From contig JAUSZU010000001.1 of the NCBI GenBank assembly GCA_030817875.1, positions 4,402,001 to 4,466,000 of the forward strand: a DNA stretch of 64,000 bases, in the 5' to 3' direction. The position numbers were made by a program, and so were the translations under genes. Shown piece by piece: positions 7,440 to 16,371 of the stretch. The stretch comes from Flavobacterium sp. W4I14. Lineage in GTDB: Bacteria; Bacteroidota; Bacteroidia; Sphingobacteriales; Sphingobacteriaceae. Each line of letters starts with the position of its first letter. The stretch's first letter is position 1. The notes under the pieces are model-generated. The model was not told the origin of the DNA and ran no database searches. It saw only the letters and a list, made by a program, of their open reading frames with translations.

Positions 7440-10400
7440 ATGTCCGGAAAACAAATATTTCAAACTGAGACCAAAAGACGCTGGCATACATTTACATGGG
7501 TAAGCCGTACGTTTTTTTTAGTCTTCATTATCGCAATCATCTGCGTGGTGTACACACTGTCTTCAGTACAGGCACCCAATTTGCCTTTTATCAACACAAA
7601 TACACCATTAACACAAAAACAGTTAGAGAAGTTAAAAAAATCGCAACAGTATAAGGATTTCACAATCGAAAAATCTAAGCTACAAAAGATCAAAAAAGAT
7701 CGTGAACATCGTGTTTTAACCCATCATGGCAACAGCAAACGTATAAATATGGCTTTTTACGTAAGCTGGGCAGGAAGTAAAGAAAGATCAATATCGGATT
7801 TAAAACGCAATATTGGCCATTTGGATATGGTGGCTACAGAATCGTTTTTTTTAAATGGCGATTCTATTGTAGATAAAGCCGATACTGCAGCATTGAAAGT
7901 AATTCATGCCGGTAAAAAATCAGCAATTGCGGTAGTTTCAAATTACAATAAAGATCATTGGGATGGTGCAGCAGTAAGAAGATTATTAAACGATGAATCT
8001 GCCCAGCAAAAATTGATCTACGACCTCATCGCGATTACCAAGAAATACGGTTATAGTGGAATTAATATAGATTTCGAAGAGCTAAACCTTCAAAATAGCG
8101 ATAGTTTTAACGCTTTTATGAGAAATCTATACACTCAGTTTCACGCAGAAAAGCTGATTGTTTCTCAGGATATTTCACCTGAAAATGACGACTATAAACC
8201 AGAAATCCTTCAAAAATATAACGATTACCTCGTGCTGATGGCTTACGATCAGCACACCGAGCAAAGTAACGCGGGCGACATTTCCCATCAGGAATGGGTA
8301 GAAGAAAAATTGGATGACATTTGTAGTAAGGTAGATGCCAGCAAAGTAATTCTTGCTTTAGCTTGCTATGGTTACGATTGGCCAAACAACAGCATTGGTA
8401 AACCGGTAACCTATGAAGAAGCAATGACTGCGGCCGTTAATTACAAAGGCAAAATAAACTACAATCCTGCATCGGCCAATTTAAATTACACCTATAATGA
8501 TGGCAGTGGAATTAAACATGAAGTTTACTTTACTGATGCGGCAACCTATTTTAATTTAATCCGCAAGGCGGATGATTGGGATATTGCCGGTGTAGCTTTG
8601 TGGCGTTTAGGCTCGGAAGACAAGCGTTTATGGTCTTTTATTTCTAACGACCTTAGTTTGGATACATTAAAGAAAAAACCCTTCGATTTACGCAAAATTG
8701 CTTCATTAAACATGGGAGGAATCTCATACTTAGGCGATGGTGAAATTCTGGACCTGATTTCTACCCCTACACCTGGCAGTGTAAAGTTCACTTTAAACAA
8801 AGATAACTTTTCTATTGCCGATCAAAAATATATCAGACTTCCAGAGCAATATGTAATTAAAAGGTTTGGAGAGGCCGATAAGAAAATCGCCTTAACCTTC
8901 GATGATGGGCCTGACCCAGTTTATACACCACAGGTGTTAAATATTTTGAAACAGGAAAAAGTACCTGGCTGCTTCTTTGTGGTTGGCATTATGGCCGAAC
9001 AGAATATGGAATTATTAAGACAGGAATATAATGATGGTTATGAAATTGGAAACCATACTTTCTTCCATCCTGATATGTCGGCCATTGGACCAAGACGGGT
9101 AAAGTTCGAACTAAATGCTACCCGTAGATTAATTGAAGCGGTTACCGGCCACAGCACAATCCTGTTCCGTGCACCATTTAATGCAGATGCCGAACCCCAA
9201 AATATTTCCGAAATTCTACCTGTTGCACAGAGCCGTAAAGAAAATTACATCAATATCGGGGAATATATAGATCCTGAAGATTGGCAACCAGGCAAAACTG
9301 CCGATCAGATTTTTAATGAAGTAGTGAAACAACAGGACAACGGTAATATTCTTTTATTACATGATGCTGGTGGAAACCGTGAAGCTACTGTTGCCGCTTT
9401 ACCTAGGATTATAAAATTCTTCAAAGCCAAAGGTTATACTTTTACAACCGTTGGCGATTTAATGGGCAAAAAAAGATCAGAATTAATGCCTGCGGTGAAA
9501 TCTATGGCAAATAGTGGCTTTTCTGGCTCTGGTGATTACTTTTTCATCAATTTCTTTTACTACGGAAACATGATTTTAAACATCGTATTTTCTGTAGCGA
9601 TTGTACTTGCTATCTTAAGGACCATATTTATTGCCTATTTAGCCATCAGACAGCGAAAAAGAGCGAAACAGAATATCAGCCAATTGATAGTAAATCCTTC
9701 AGAAAAAGTGAGTATTATCATTCCTGCCTACAATGAAGAAGTTACTGCTGTACAAACCATTAATAGTCTTTTAAAAACCACCTATCCCGATTTTGAACTG
9801 ATTTTTGTTGATGATGGTTCAAAAGATAAAACCTTCGAAATCATTAACGAACATTTTGGCAACCACCCTCAGGTAAAGGTTTTCCGCAAAGCTAATGGTG
9901 GTAAAGCTTCGGCATTAAATTATGGTATATCAAAAGCAACTTCACAATTTGTGGTCTGTATAGATGCCGATACACAGCTAAAAGATGATGCCGTTACCGA
10001 ACTGATGCGTTATTTTTATAGTGACCAAATTGCGGCAGTAGCTGGCACTGTGAAAGTTGGGAATGCCAACAACATCATTACCAAATGGCAGTCTATTGAA
10101 TATATCACTGCACAGAATATGGATAGGCGTGCTTTTGACTTATTAAATACAATTACTGTTGTGCCTGGAGCAATAGGTGCTTTCAGAAAAAATGTAATTT
10201 TAGAAATCGGCGGATTTACCATTGATACACTTGCCGAAGACTGCGATTTAACCATGCGGATTTTGAAAGCAGGTTACCGCATAAAAAACTGTGATACTGC
10301 AATTGCTTATACCGAAGCGCCAGAAACGGTGAATATGTTGCTTAAACAACGTTTCCGCTGGAGTTTTGGCGTAATGCAAAGTTTCTGGAAAAACAGAAAA

Positions 10401-10844
10401 ACATTATTAAACAAGAAATATGGTTACTTTGGGATGGTAGGAATGCCGAATATTTTGATCTATCAGATCATTTTGCCACTATTTTCTCCACTCGCCGATC
10501 TTTTTATGTTCATCTCGTTGATTAGTGGTCTATTTTCGTTAAGTGCTATAAATAATTTAACCTTAACCGGATTTTCAGGAATTTTAAGCCTGCATAACGG
10601 TTTTGGTCAGGTACTTTTCTATTATATTATTTTTATTGTTGTAGATATGATTTTTGCTGCCATCGCCTTCCGCATGGAAAAAGAAAAATACACGAATTTA
10701 CTTTACATATTCCCACAGCGGTTTTTCTGGCGACAATTAATGTATATTGTACTATTCCGTTCGGTCAGAAAAGCCATAAAAGGTGAACTGGAAACCTGGG
10801 GAACGTTAAAGCGGACAGGAAACGTTAAAGAGCAATTAGCGTAA
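7440..10844 (+). CDS. GH18 / polysaccharide deacetylase / GT2 fusion protein
   Basis: The protein has 1134 residues and three enzyme regions. After an N-terminal membrane segment (about 20-42) comes a GH18-like barrel (about 100-415) with YSGINIDFEE near residue 205; relative to DxxDxDxE the last Asp and the catalytic Glu are kept. A NodB deacetylase domain follows (about 480-680) with LTFDDGPDP near 485, NHTFFHP and a late LLLHD. Next come a membrane segment (about 705-735) and a family 2 glycosyltransferase with IIPAYNEE (~758), DDGSKDKT (~790), DADT (~841), EDCDL (~933) and QRFRW (~969), then several membrane segments. The likely role is synthesis, deacetylation and cutting of an extracellular N-acetylhexosamine polymer at the inner membrane. 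The polymer is not identified. Confidence 0.88.
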   Translation: MSGKQIFQTETKRRWHTFTWVSRTFFLVFIIAIICVVYTLSSVQAPNLPFINTNTPLTQKQLEKLKKSQQYKDFTIEKSKLQKIKKDREHRVLTHHGNSKRINMAFYVSWAGSKERSISDLKRNIGHLDMVATESFFLNGDSIVDKADTAALKVIHAGKKSAIAVVSNYNKDHWDGAAVRRLLNDESAQQKLIYDLIAITKKYGYSGINIDFEELNLQNSDSFNAFMRNLYTQFHAEKLIVSQDISPENDDYKPEILQKYNDYLVLMAYDQHTEQSNAGDISHQEWVEEKLDDICSKVDASKVILALACYGYDWPNNSIGKPVTYEEAMTAAVNYKGKINYNPASANLNYTYNDGSGIKHEVYFTDAATYFNLIRKADDWDIAGVALWRLGSEDKRLWSFISNDLSLDTLKKKPFDLRKIASLNMGGISYLGDGEILDLISTPTPGSVKFTLNKDNFSIADQKYIRLPEQYVIKRFGEADKKIALTFDDGPDPVYTPQVLNILKQEKVPGCFFVVGIMAEQNMELLRQEYNDGYEIGNHTFFHPDMSAIGPRRVKFELNATRRLIEAVTGHSTILFRAPFNADAEPQNISEILPVAQSRKENYINIGEYIDPEDWQPGKTADQIFNEVVKQQDNGNILLLHDAGGNREATVAALPRIIKFFKAKGYTFTTVGDLMGKKRSELMPAVKSMANSGFSGSGDYFFINFFYYGNMILNIVFSVAIVLAILRTIFIAYLAIRQRKRAKQNISQLIVNPSEKVSIIIPAYNEEVTAVQTINSLLKTTYPDFELIFVDDGSKDKTFEIINEHFGNHPQVKVFRKANGGKASALNYGISKATSQFVVCIDADTQLKDDAVTELMRYFYSDQIAAVAGTVKVGNANNIITKWQSIEYITAQNMDRRAFDLLNTITVVPGAIGAFRKNVILEIGGFTIDTLAEDCDLTMRILKAGYRIKNCDTAIAYTEAPETVNMLLKQRFRWSFGVMQSFWKNRKTLLNKKYGYFGMVGMPNILIYQIILPLFSPLADLFMFISLISGLFSLSAINNLTLTGFSGILSLHNGFGQVLFYYIIFIVVDMIFAAIAFRMEKEKYTNLLYIFPQRFFWRQLMYIVLFRSVRKAIKGELETWGTLKRTGNVKEQLA

Positions 10845-10863
10845 TGCTTTATCATCAAGATAT

Positions 10864-10962
10864 CGTCATTGCGGGAAGGCTTTTTCAGCCAACGAAGCAA
10901 TCTTTATTGCAGAATCATTAGCATGAAAGATTGCTTCGTCGTTCCTCCTTACGGCAATGACG
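10864..10962. repeat. Intergenic palindromic repeat, CGTCATTGCGGG type
   Basis: The left arm CGTCATTGCGG...CGAAGCAATCTT and the right arm AAGATTGCTTCG...GGCAATGACG are complementary over most of their length. This is a complete copy of the GCAATCTT subfamily (compare 28803-28830 and 50490-50625). The sequence up to 11140 has no supported gene; a long in-frame extension of the next gene into it is rejected. Confidence 0.85.
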
Positions 10963-11140
10963 ACCCTTATATTGGAATCTGTCAATGGTAGCCTGTCGAA
11001 GGGCTGCTAAAATGCAATGTAAAGCATTTCGACAAACTCTGTATGAACGCTCCGATCAAAATTTAATATTATTGCACACAACCCAAAAAAAACATAAACA
11101 ATTAATAACAAGCTATTTAAAAAAAACATTATTATTGTTT

Positions 11141-11608
11141 ATGGAAAAATCTAACCAAACTATATTTTCCTTTAAACAGGTTTTATTGATTGCGCTTATT
11201 GCCGGAACATTAGATGGATTGGCAGCAGTTATATTTTTAGGAAAGATGAATTTCATGGGGGTATTTCAATATATCGCCAGTGCTGTTATGGGGCCAGAAG
11301 CTTTTGCAGGAGGCATTAAAACAGCCCTTATTGGCCTAGCGCTCCACTACTTTATTGCTTTTTGCTTTACCCTGATTTTTACAATTGCATCAGCAAAAAC
11401 CCCTGTTCTACGAAAGAATATCCTCTTATCAGGAATAATTTATGGAATTATCGTTTGGACGATCATGACCCTCTTGGTTGTTCCACTAACCAAAATACCT
11501 GCAGCACCGTTTCATTACGAACGAGCGATTTTAAATGCGGTAATTCTGATTTTTTGCATAGGCTTACCGATTTCTTATTTTACCGCCCGAAAATCTAGTA
11601 CGAATTAA
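11141..11608 (+). CDS. Small integral membrane protein, unknown function
   Basis: The protein has 155 residues from the ATG at 11141, with about four hydrophobic segments (VLLIALIAGTLDGLAAVIFL, a second after GGIKTALIGLALHYFIAF, then IIYGIIVWTIMTLL and AVILIFCIGLPISYF). I do not recognise the family with certainty; the layout is similar to small YagU/DUF1440-like membrane proteins, which is only a resemblance. An earlier in-frame Met at 10985 is rejected because the added 52 residues come from repeat-like sequence. The gene ends 4 bp inside the convergent ispF. Confidence 0.65.
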   Translation: MEKSNQTIFSFKQVLLIALIAGTLDGLAAVIFLGKMNFMGVFQYIASAVMGPEAFAGGIKTALIGLALHYFIAFCFTLIFTIASAKTPVLRKNILLSGIIYGIIVWTIMTLLVVPLTKIPAAPFHYERAILNAVILIFCIGLPISYFTARKSSTN

Positions 11609-12084
11609 GGTTTTTCTATTAGGCAAACGGCATAAGAAACAACACCTTCTTCCCTGCCGATGAATCCCATTTGCTCATTGGTAGTGGCCTTTATCGAAAT
11701 ATCTTCGGTAGAAATTCCAATGGCTTCAGCAATATTTTGCTGCATAGCAGGAATGTGAGGGTTAATTTTTGGCGCTTCCAAACAAAGCATCGCATCTATA
11801 TTGCCAATTTGCCATCCTTTTTCGGCCAGCAATTTAACCGTTTCCTTCAGCAGGATTAAGCTACTGATGCCTTTCCATCTATCATCTGTGTTCTTAAAAT
11901 GGAAACCAATATCGCGAAGGTTGGCTGCCCCTAAAAGTGCATCGCAGATGGCGTGAAGCAAAACATCGGCATCCGAATGCCCAAAAGCACCTTTATGATG
12001 ATCTAATGTAACTCCACCAACAACAAAAGGATGCTGATCTTTTAACTGATGTACATCGAATCCGAAACCTACTCTAATTTTCAT
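11605..12084 (-). CDS. ispF: 2-C-methyl-D-erythritol 2,4-cyclodiphosphate synthase
   Basis: The protein has 159 residues, typical for IspF, and starts IRVGFGFDVHQL with the metal-binding Asp-His. HSDADVLLHAICDALLGA is the second signature, and TTNEQMGFIGREEG is the C-terminal cytidine-pocket segment. It converts CDP-ME 2-phosphate to MEcPP in the MEP isoprenoid pathway, in the cytoplasm as a trimer. It lies 61 bp downstream of porV on the same strand, and no other MEP gene is in the window. The 3' end overlaps the convergent neighbour by 4 bp. Confidence 0.97.
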   Translation of the reverse strand: MKIRVGFGFDVHQLKDQHPFVVGGVTLDHHKGAFGHSDADVLLHAICDALLGAANLRDIGFHFKNTDDRWKGISSLILLKETVKLLAEKGWQIGNIDAMLCLEAPKINPHIPAMQQNIAEAIGISTEDISIKATTNEQMGFIGREEGVVSYAVCLIEKP

Positions 12085-12145
12085 GGGTATTTAGGTTAAT
12101 TGTTTAAACACGTTAATCGGTTAATTATAAACTGATAGCTTAAAA

Positions 12146-13336
12146 TTACTTTTTAACAATCTTTTTGTCGCCAAAGTTAAACAATAGACCAAAACGTAAG
12201 GTATTTGCAAGTGGACTTGTTTGTGCATTTGCAATTAAATAAGAAAAATCTATATTAAAAACGTTGTATTTTAATCCAAGGCCCAGGGTAAAGTAGCGGC
12301 TATCGCCTTTCATTGGGCTCTGATAGTTATAACCTGCTCTCACTGCAAACTGTTGGTTATACCAGTACTCTAAGCCTGTTGAAATTCCTACTTCCTTTAA
12401 TTCTTCACTAAAACCGCCTGGGGCATCACTAAAAGAACCAAAAATTCCGGCAGGTACTGAACGGTTTGGATTTTTTCCACTCACAATGTTATTGTTCGAA
12501 TCGTATATCGGCTGCGTTGGCACCAACAACTTATTAAAGTCAAGCGCAAAAGTTAAGGTACTGAAATCGTCTACAGTAATTGTAGACGCACCTCCAATTT
12601 TAAAATTTGTAGGTAAAAAGAAATTTTCTCCACCATCAGAATAACTCATTTTTGTTCCAATGTTTGAAATATTAGCACCTGCAGAAAGAACAGTCTGCCT
12701 GCCAAACATTGTAGTTGTTGTTTTGTATAGTCCCGACACATCAACAGCTACTGCATTTCCGCTATGAACCTGCCCTGATGATGAAAATTGACCTGAAGCT
12801 AAATTTGAATAAATATATCTTAATGATGTTCCCAATGAAAATTCTTCACCAAAATTACGGGCAAAAGAAACATCAAAAGCCAATTCATTTGGATTGGAAA
12901 TCCCCAGGTCCTGTTGGTTAATGTCAGTAAGCTGAATAGAGCCTAAAGAAAAATACCTTAATGAGGCACCAATAGTATTACGATCATCCAATTTATAAAA
13001 GCCACTTAAATAAGCAAGATTAATATCAGGTACTAAGCTTTTTAACCATGGGCTATAAGAAACAGAAAATCCGTAGGGTTTATCTAAAAATGCAAGTTTA
13101 GAAGCATTAATACTGGCTGAATTTACATCACCAGCAACAGCCACGCCAGCATCGCCCATTGCACCGGCACGGGCATCGGGTGTAATGAGCAGAAATGGAA
13201 CTGCTGTTACAATATTGTTTGCCTCGCTACCATTTGTTTGTGTATTGCCTATGGTTACCTGAGCATTTGTTTTACCAAACACCAAGGCCATTGAGAGTGC
13301 AGAAAAAGCAAGTTTACTGATGTACTTGAAATTCAT
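12146..13336 (-). CDS. porV: Type IX secretion outer membrane protein PorV
   Basis: The protein has 396 residues with a signal peptide (LAFSALSMALVFGKTNA-Q). The N-terminal ATP...FLLITPDARAGAMGDAGVA segment is characteristic of PorV/LptO, a 14-strand FadL-like outer membrane barrel. It ends in a strand (LRFGLLFNFG) with an aromatic near the C-terminus. In type IX systems PorV binds cargo after passage through SprA and hands it to the PorU sortase. porU is not adjacent and is not in this window. gldJ is encoded divergently 640 bp away, which keeps the known T9SS/gliding neighbourhood in an altered arrangement. Confidence 0.93.
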   Translation of the reverse strand: MNFKYISKLAFSALSMALVFGKTNAQVTIGNTQTNGSEANNIVTAVPFLLITPDARAGAMGDAGVAVAGDVNSASINASKLAFLDKPYGFSVSYSPWLKSLVPDINLAYLSGFYKLDDRNTIGASLRYFSLGSIQLTDINQQDLGISNPNELAFDVSFARNFGEEFSLGTSLRYIYSNLASGQFSSSGQVHSGNAVAVDVSGLYKTTTTMFGRQTVLSAGANISNIGTKMSYSDGGENFFLPTNFKIGGASTITVDDFSTLTFALDFNKLLVPTQPIYDSNNNIVSGKNPNRSVPAGIFGSFSDAPGGFSEELKEVGISTGLEYWYNQQFAVRAGYNYQSPMKGDSRYFTLGLGLKYNVFNIDFSYLIANAQTSPLANTLRFGLLFNFGDKKIVKK

Positions 13337-13975
13337 CCTTTAAAGGTACGTAATTTTAGATTTTGGTATTTAGCAATAACTGGAGAATATATCAGTAACG
13401 TAAAACCAAAATTTATATTTCACCAAATTACGAATTCTATGATTATTTACTAATTAAACCTACGATTTTTACATACGGGCGTGACTACAAAAAACGTAAA
13501 CACATAACTAATAACCATTTAACATCATAACTGAGCTATTTTCTTTTTTCTATAAAAGATTATTAGTTCGATTTGTCAACATAATAATCTTTAAATCAAA
13601 TATGGTTAATTTATTGCAATCTCTATAAATTATAACAATACTCTTTTTTATATATGCATATTTAGGCATCACTAAAAACATAAAAAAAATTAATATTGAG
13701 ATGGCCTGGGCCGTAATAAAAGTAATTTCACCTATTGCGTTAATGGCTTACTAACTACTTCTCAATCATCTCACTTTCTTTTTTATCTTGCTTATTTATA
13801 ATTATTTAACCTAAATTTAACTGAAAAAGTAAGTAGACACAATACGATATAAAATAATACGTTATCACTCAAAAATATAATCGATATTTTATTATCACAT
13901 TATTTATATATTCATTTAAAATTGTTTAATTTTATCGGTTGAATCCCTATAGGGACGATTTTCCCAACGAACTAT
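13337..13975. other. Long AT-rich divergent intergenic region porV/gldJ
   Basis: This ~640 bp region is strongly AT-rich. It must hold promoters for both porV and gldJ, but no full TTTG-TAnnTTTG pair was recognised. Two features stand out. A short open frame at 13701-13754 (17 codons, MAWAVIKVISPIALMAY) is locally GC-richer than its surroundings. A perfect palindrome CCCTATAGGG lies at 13945-13954, 21 bp before the gldJ start. Neither has a proven role. Confidence 0.5.
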
Positions 13976-15661
13976 ATGAAAAAACTGTTACTATATTCTT
14001 TTACTTGTTTGTCATTAGCTGCCCTACTTACGAGCTGTAGCTCAAAAGGAGGGAATAGTTCTAGCAAAACAGGTATTCCTTATGCCGATAGGAAAAGCAA
14101 AAACAACCAATCTGGTGCTTTTGCTGTAGCTACTCAATACAAGAGAGCTCCGGGACCAGGCTTAATTCCAATTGAAGGTGGGGTTTTAGTTGTTGGTGGT
14201 AGTGCCATCGAAGTACCGGGTGTTGAGCCAAATATTTACAATTACAAAAGACAGGTTACCGTTCCATCTTTTTACATGGATGAAACTGAAGTGTCGAATA
14301 CTGATTGGTTAGAATACTTACACTGGATCAGATACAACTATCCTGAAGATCGTGAATTTTATTACAATGAGCTTCCTGATACTTTAGTATGGCGCCGCGC
14401 ATTATCTTATAACGAACCTTATGTAGATAACTATTTAAGGCACCCAGCTTACCGCGACTACCCTGTTGTAGGTGTTTCATGGGAGCAGGCATCCCGTTAT
14501 TGTGAATGGAGAACTTCAAGAGCCAACGAATTTATTCTACGCGAAAAAGGAATTTTAACTGATTATAAAACTTTAGCTGGTAATGGAAAAGGCAATGCTG
14601 CAACTACAGCAGCGACGACTCCAAAACCAGACAAACCTTTTAATACTGATGCATATTTAAATGGCCAGTATGATGATAAGGGCAAAAATGCACCAATCGA
14701 TTACAATACAAAATCAGGTGCAGCTACATCAACCGCTGGAGGAACAGCTGCCCCAGCATCTGGAGGCAAAAACAATCAGCCTAGAAGAACTGCGACATTA
14801 GAAGATGGTGTAATTATGCAACCTTATCGTTTACCAACAGAAGCTGAATGGGAATATGCTGCTTTAGGTTTAATTGGCAATACGGAATACGAGAATATCA
14901 ATCAGAATAAAATCTACCCTTGGAATGGTTTAGGTGTTAGTTCGGCCAAAAAGAAAACCAGAGGTATGATTCAGGCCAACTTTAAAAGGGCACCCGGCGA
15001 TTATATGGGTGTTGGCGGTTCATTAAATGATAAAGGAGATTTAACTGTTCCGGTCATTCAATATACACCTAACGATTTCGGCTTATACAATATGGCAGGA
15101 AACGTGAATGAATGGGTTAATGATGTATACAGAACAGGCACATTTACGGATGCAGATGCATTTAACCCTTATCGTGGTAACTATTTCACCAATAAAAAAC
15201 TAGAGGATTCACAAAGCGGAAAAATTGCATTAGATAAATATGGCAATCCGATTAAGGAAAATGCTTATGCTGGAAGAAAGCAAACCTGGGCAGAAAAACA
15301 GGCACAGGCGAAACGTTCTGATTCGATTTCAAAATCGACTGATCCACAATCTCCGGTAGCATCAACAAGTTATCAGGCCGATCAAAGAGGTTACCGCGAC
15401 AGACAAAATCTTTTATTAAATGAAGAAGGTGTAACATTAGTTAACGATAAATCCAGAGTTTATAAAGGTGGTTCTTGGAATGATATGGCTTACTGGTTAA
15501 ACCCCGCAACACGCCGTTTTATGCAGCAAGATGAATCATCAGCAGAAGTTGGTTTCCGTTGTGCCATGACCATGCTTGGCGCTCCTGAAATTAGTACTGC
15601 AGGTAAAAGAAATTTTAAAAACCCTCCTCAAAAACCTTATAGGGTAAGTAGAGGTAAATAA
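13976..15661 (+). CDS. gldJ: Gliding motility / T9SS lipoprotein GldJ
   Basis: The protein has 561 residues with a lipoprotein signal (LAALLTSC, Cys21). The rest is a formylglycine-generating-enzyme-like (SUMF1) domain interrupted by low-complexity Ala/Thr/Gly inserts (about 205-275). Family marks are VPSFYMDETEVSNTDWLEYL, RLPTEAEWEYAA, NMAGNVNEWVNDVYR and KGGSWND ... GFRC. GldJ is structurally related to GldK and works in the periplasm/outer membrane with the T9SS and gliding machinery. This copy has the length I associate with GldJ, and the neighbouring porV supports the call over GldK. Confidence 0.9.
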   Translation: MKKLLLYSFTCLSLAALLTSCSSKGGNSSSKTGIPYADRKSKNNQSGAFAVATQYKRAPGPGLIPIEGGVLVVGGSAIEVPGVEPNIYNYKRQVTVPSFYMDETEVSNTDWLEYLHWIRYNYPEDREFYYNELPDTLVWRRALSYNEPYVDNYLRHPAYRDYPVVGVSWEQASRYCEWRTSRANEFILREKGILTDYKTLAGNGKGNAATTAATTPKPDKPFNTDAYLNGQYDDKGKNAPIDYNTKSGAATSTAGGTAAPASGGKNNQPRRTATLEDGVIMQPYRLPTEAEWEYAALGLIGNTEYENINQNKIYPWNGLGVSSAKKKTRGMIQANFKRAPGDYMGVGGSLNDKGDLTVPVIQYTPNDFGLYNMAGNVNEWVNDVYRTGTFTDADAFNPYRGNYFTNKKLEDSQSGKIALDKYGNPIKENAYAGRKQTWAEKQAQAKRSDSISKSTDPQSPVASTSYQADQRGYRDRQNLLLNEEGVTLVNDKSRVYKGGSWNDMAYWLNPATRRFMQQDESSAEVGFRCAMTMLGAPEISTAGKRNFKNPPQKPYRVSRGK

Positions 15662-15665
15662 AAAG

Positions 15666-15696
15666 AAAAGTCCCGATATTAAATCGGGACTTTTTT
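15666..15696 (+). terminator. Intrinsic terminator after gldJ
   Basis: AAAAGTCCCGAT and ATCGGGACTTTT form a perfect stem with a 5-base loop followed by T's, starting a few bases after the gldJ stop codon. Confidence 0.92.
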
Positions 15697-15748
15697 ATGT
15701 GTTATACTTTTTTATATGATATAGTCTGGACTGGATTCAAAGAAAAAT

Positions 15749-15832
15749 CGTCATCTCGACTGAAGCATAGCGTAACGGAGAGATCTATCTAGACAGATTT
15801 CTCGACTGCGTTGCACTCCGCTCGAAATGACG
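15749..15832. repeat. Intergenic palindromic repeat, CGTCATCTCGACT type
   Basis: The left end CGTCATCTCGACTGAAG and the right end CGCTCGAAATGACG flank a GGAGAGATCT / AGATTTCTC core. It is the same subfamily as 3013-3105 and sits between the convergent gldJ and the biotin-carrier gene. Confidence 0.85.
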
Positions 15833-15867
15833 ACTATTTAGATAACTTGGGTAGTGAGAAATAAAGA

Positions 15868-16368
15868 CTACTTAAACTGAATCAAGATCTGGTTCTTCTC
15901 TACCTTATCACCCTGCTTAATTAAAACTTTCTTTATCACACCATCGGTTGATGACTTTAAGATATTTTCCATTTTCATCGCTTCCAGCACCAATAGGTTA
16001 TCCCCTTTCTTTACCTCAGCGTTCTCTTCAACCAAAACCTTTAGCACCAAACCAGGCATCGGTGCTTTAATTTCTGAAACTTTATTAGCGGCCAAATTAT
16101 CCAGGCCCAGCTGTTTTAACAAAACATCAAACTGATCTTCGATGCTAATCTGATAAATATTACCGTTAACCTTTATTTTACAGGTTTTATCTGCTTTGTT
16201 TAGCTCAACCAGCTCTGTATTAAAAGATTTATTCTGGTATAAAACATGCGTACTATTATTCCCAACAGGACTCAGGTCGAACTGAATGGGTTCTCTGTTT
16301 ACCAAAGAAGATGAATCCTTATTTTCAACTTCGAATAAAAACTGATCGTTTACTTTTACTTTATACAT
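15868..16368 (-). CDS. Biotin carboxyl carrier domain protein
   Basis: The protein has 166 residues. The C-terminal ~75 residues form a biotinyl domain with LEAMKMEN, the biotinylated Lys being about residue 132, preceded by a Pro/Gly hinge (IKAPMPGLVLKVLV). The N-terminal half is a Bacteroidota-type extension. The domain would carry CO2 between a biotin carboxylase and an acyl-CoA carboxyltransferase (acetyl-, propionyl- or related). Neither partner gene is adjacent. It lies 3 bp after a DUF4159 gene on the same strand, so it is the last gene of a minus-strand group. Confidence 0.88.
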   Translation of the reverse strand: MYKVKVNDQFLFEVENKDSSSLVNREPIQFDLSPVGNNSTHVLYQNKSFNTELVELNKADKTCKIKVNGNIYQISIEDQFDVLLKQLGLDNLAANKVSEIKAPMPGLVLKVLVEENAEVKKGDNLLVLEAMKMENILKSSTDGVIKKVLIKQGDKVEKNQILIQFK

Positions 16369-16371
16369 TTG

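Noticed and set aside
10845..11140. N-terminal extension of the membrane protein at 11141
   Set aside because: The extra 52 codons come from repeat-like sequence just after a palindromic element and have no protein-like pattern.
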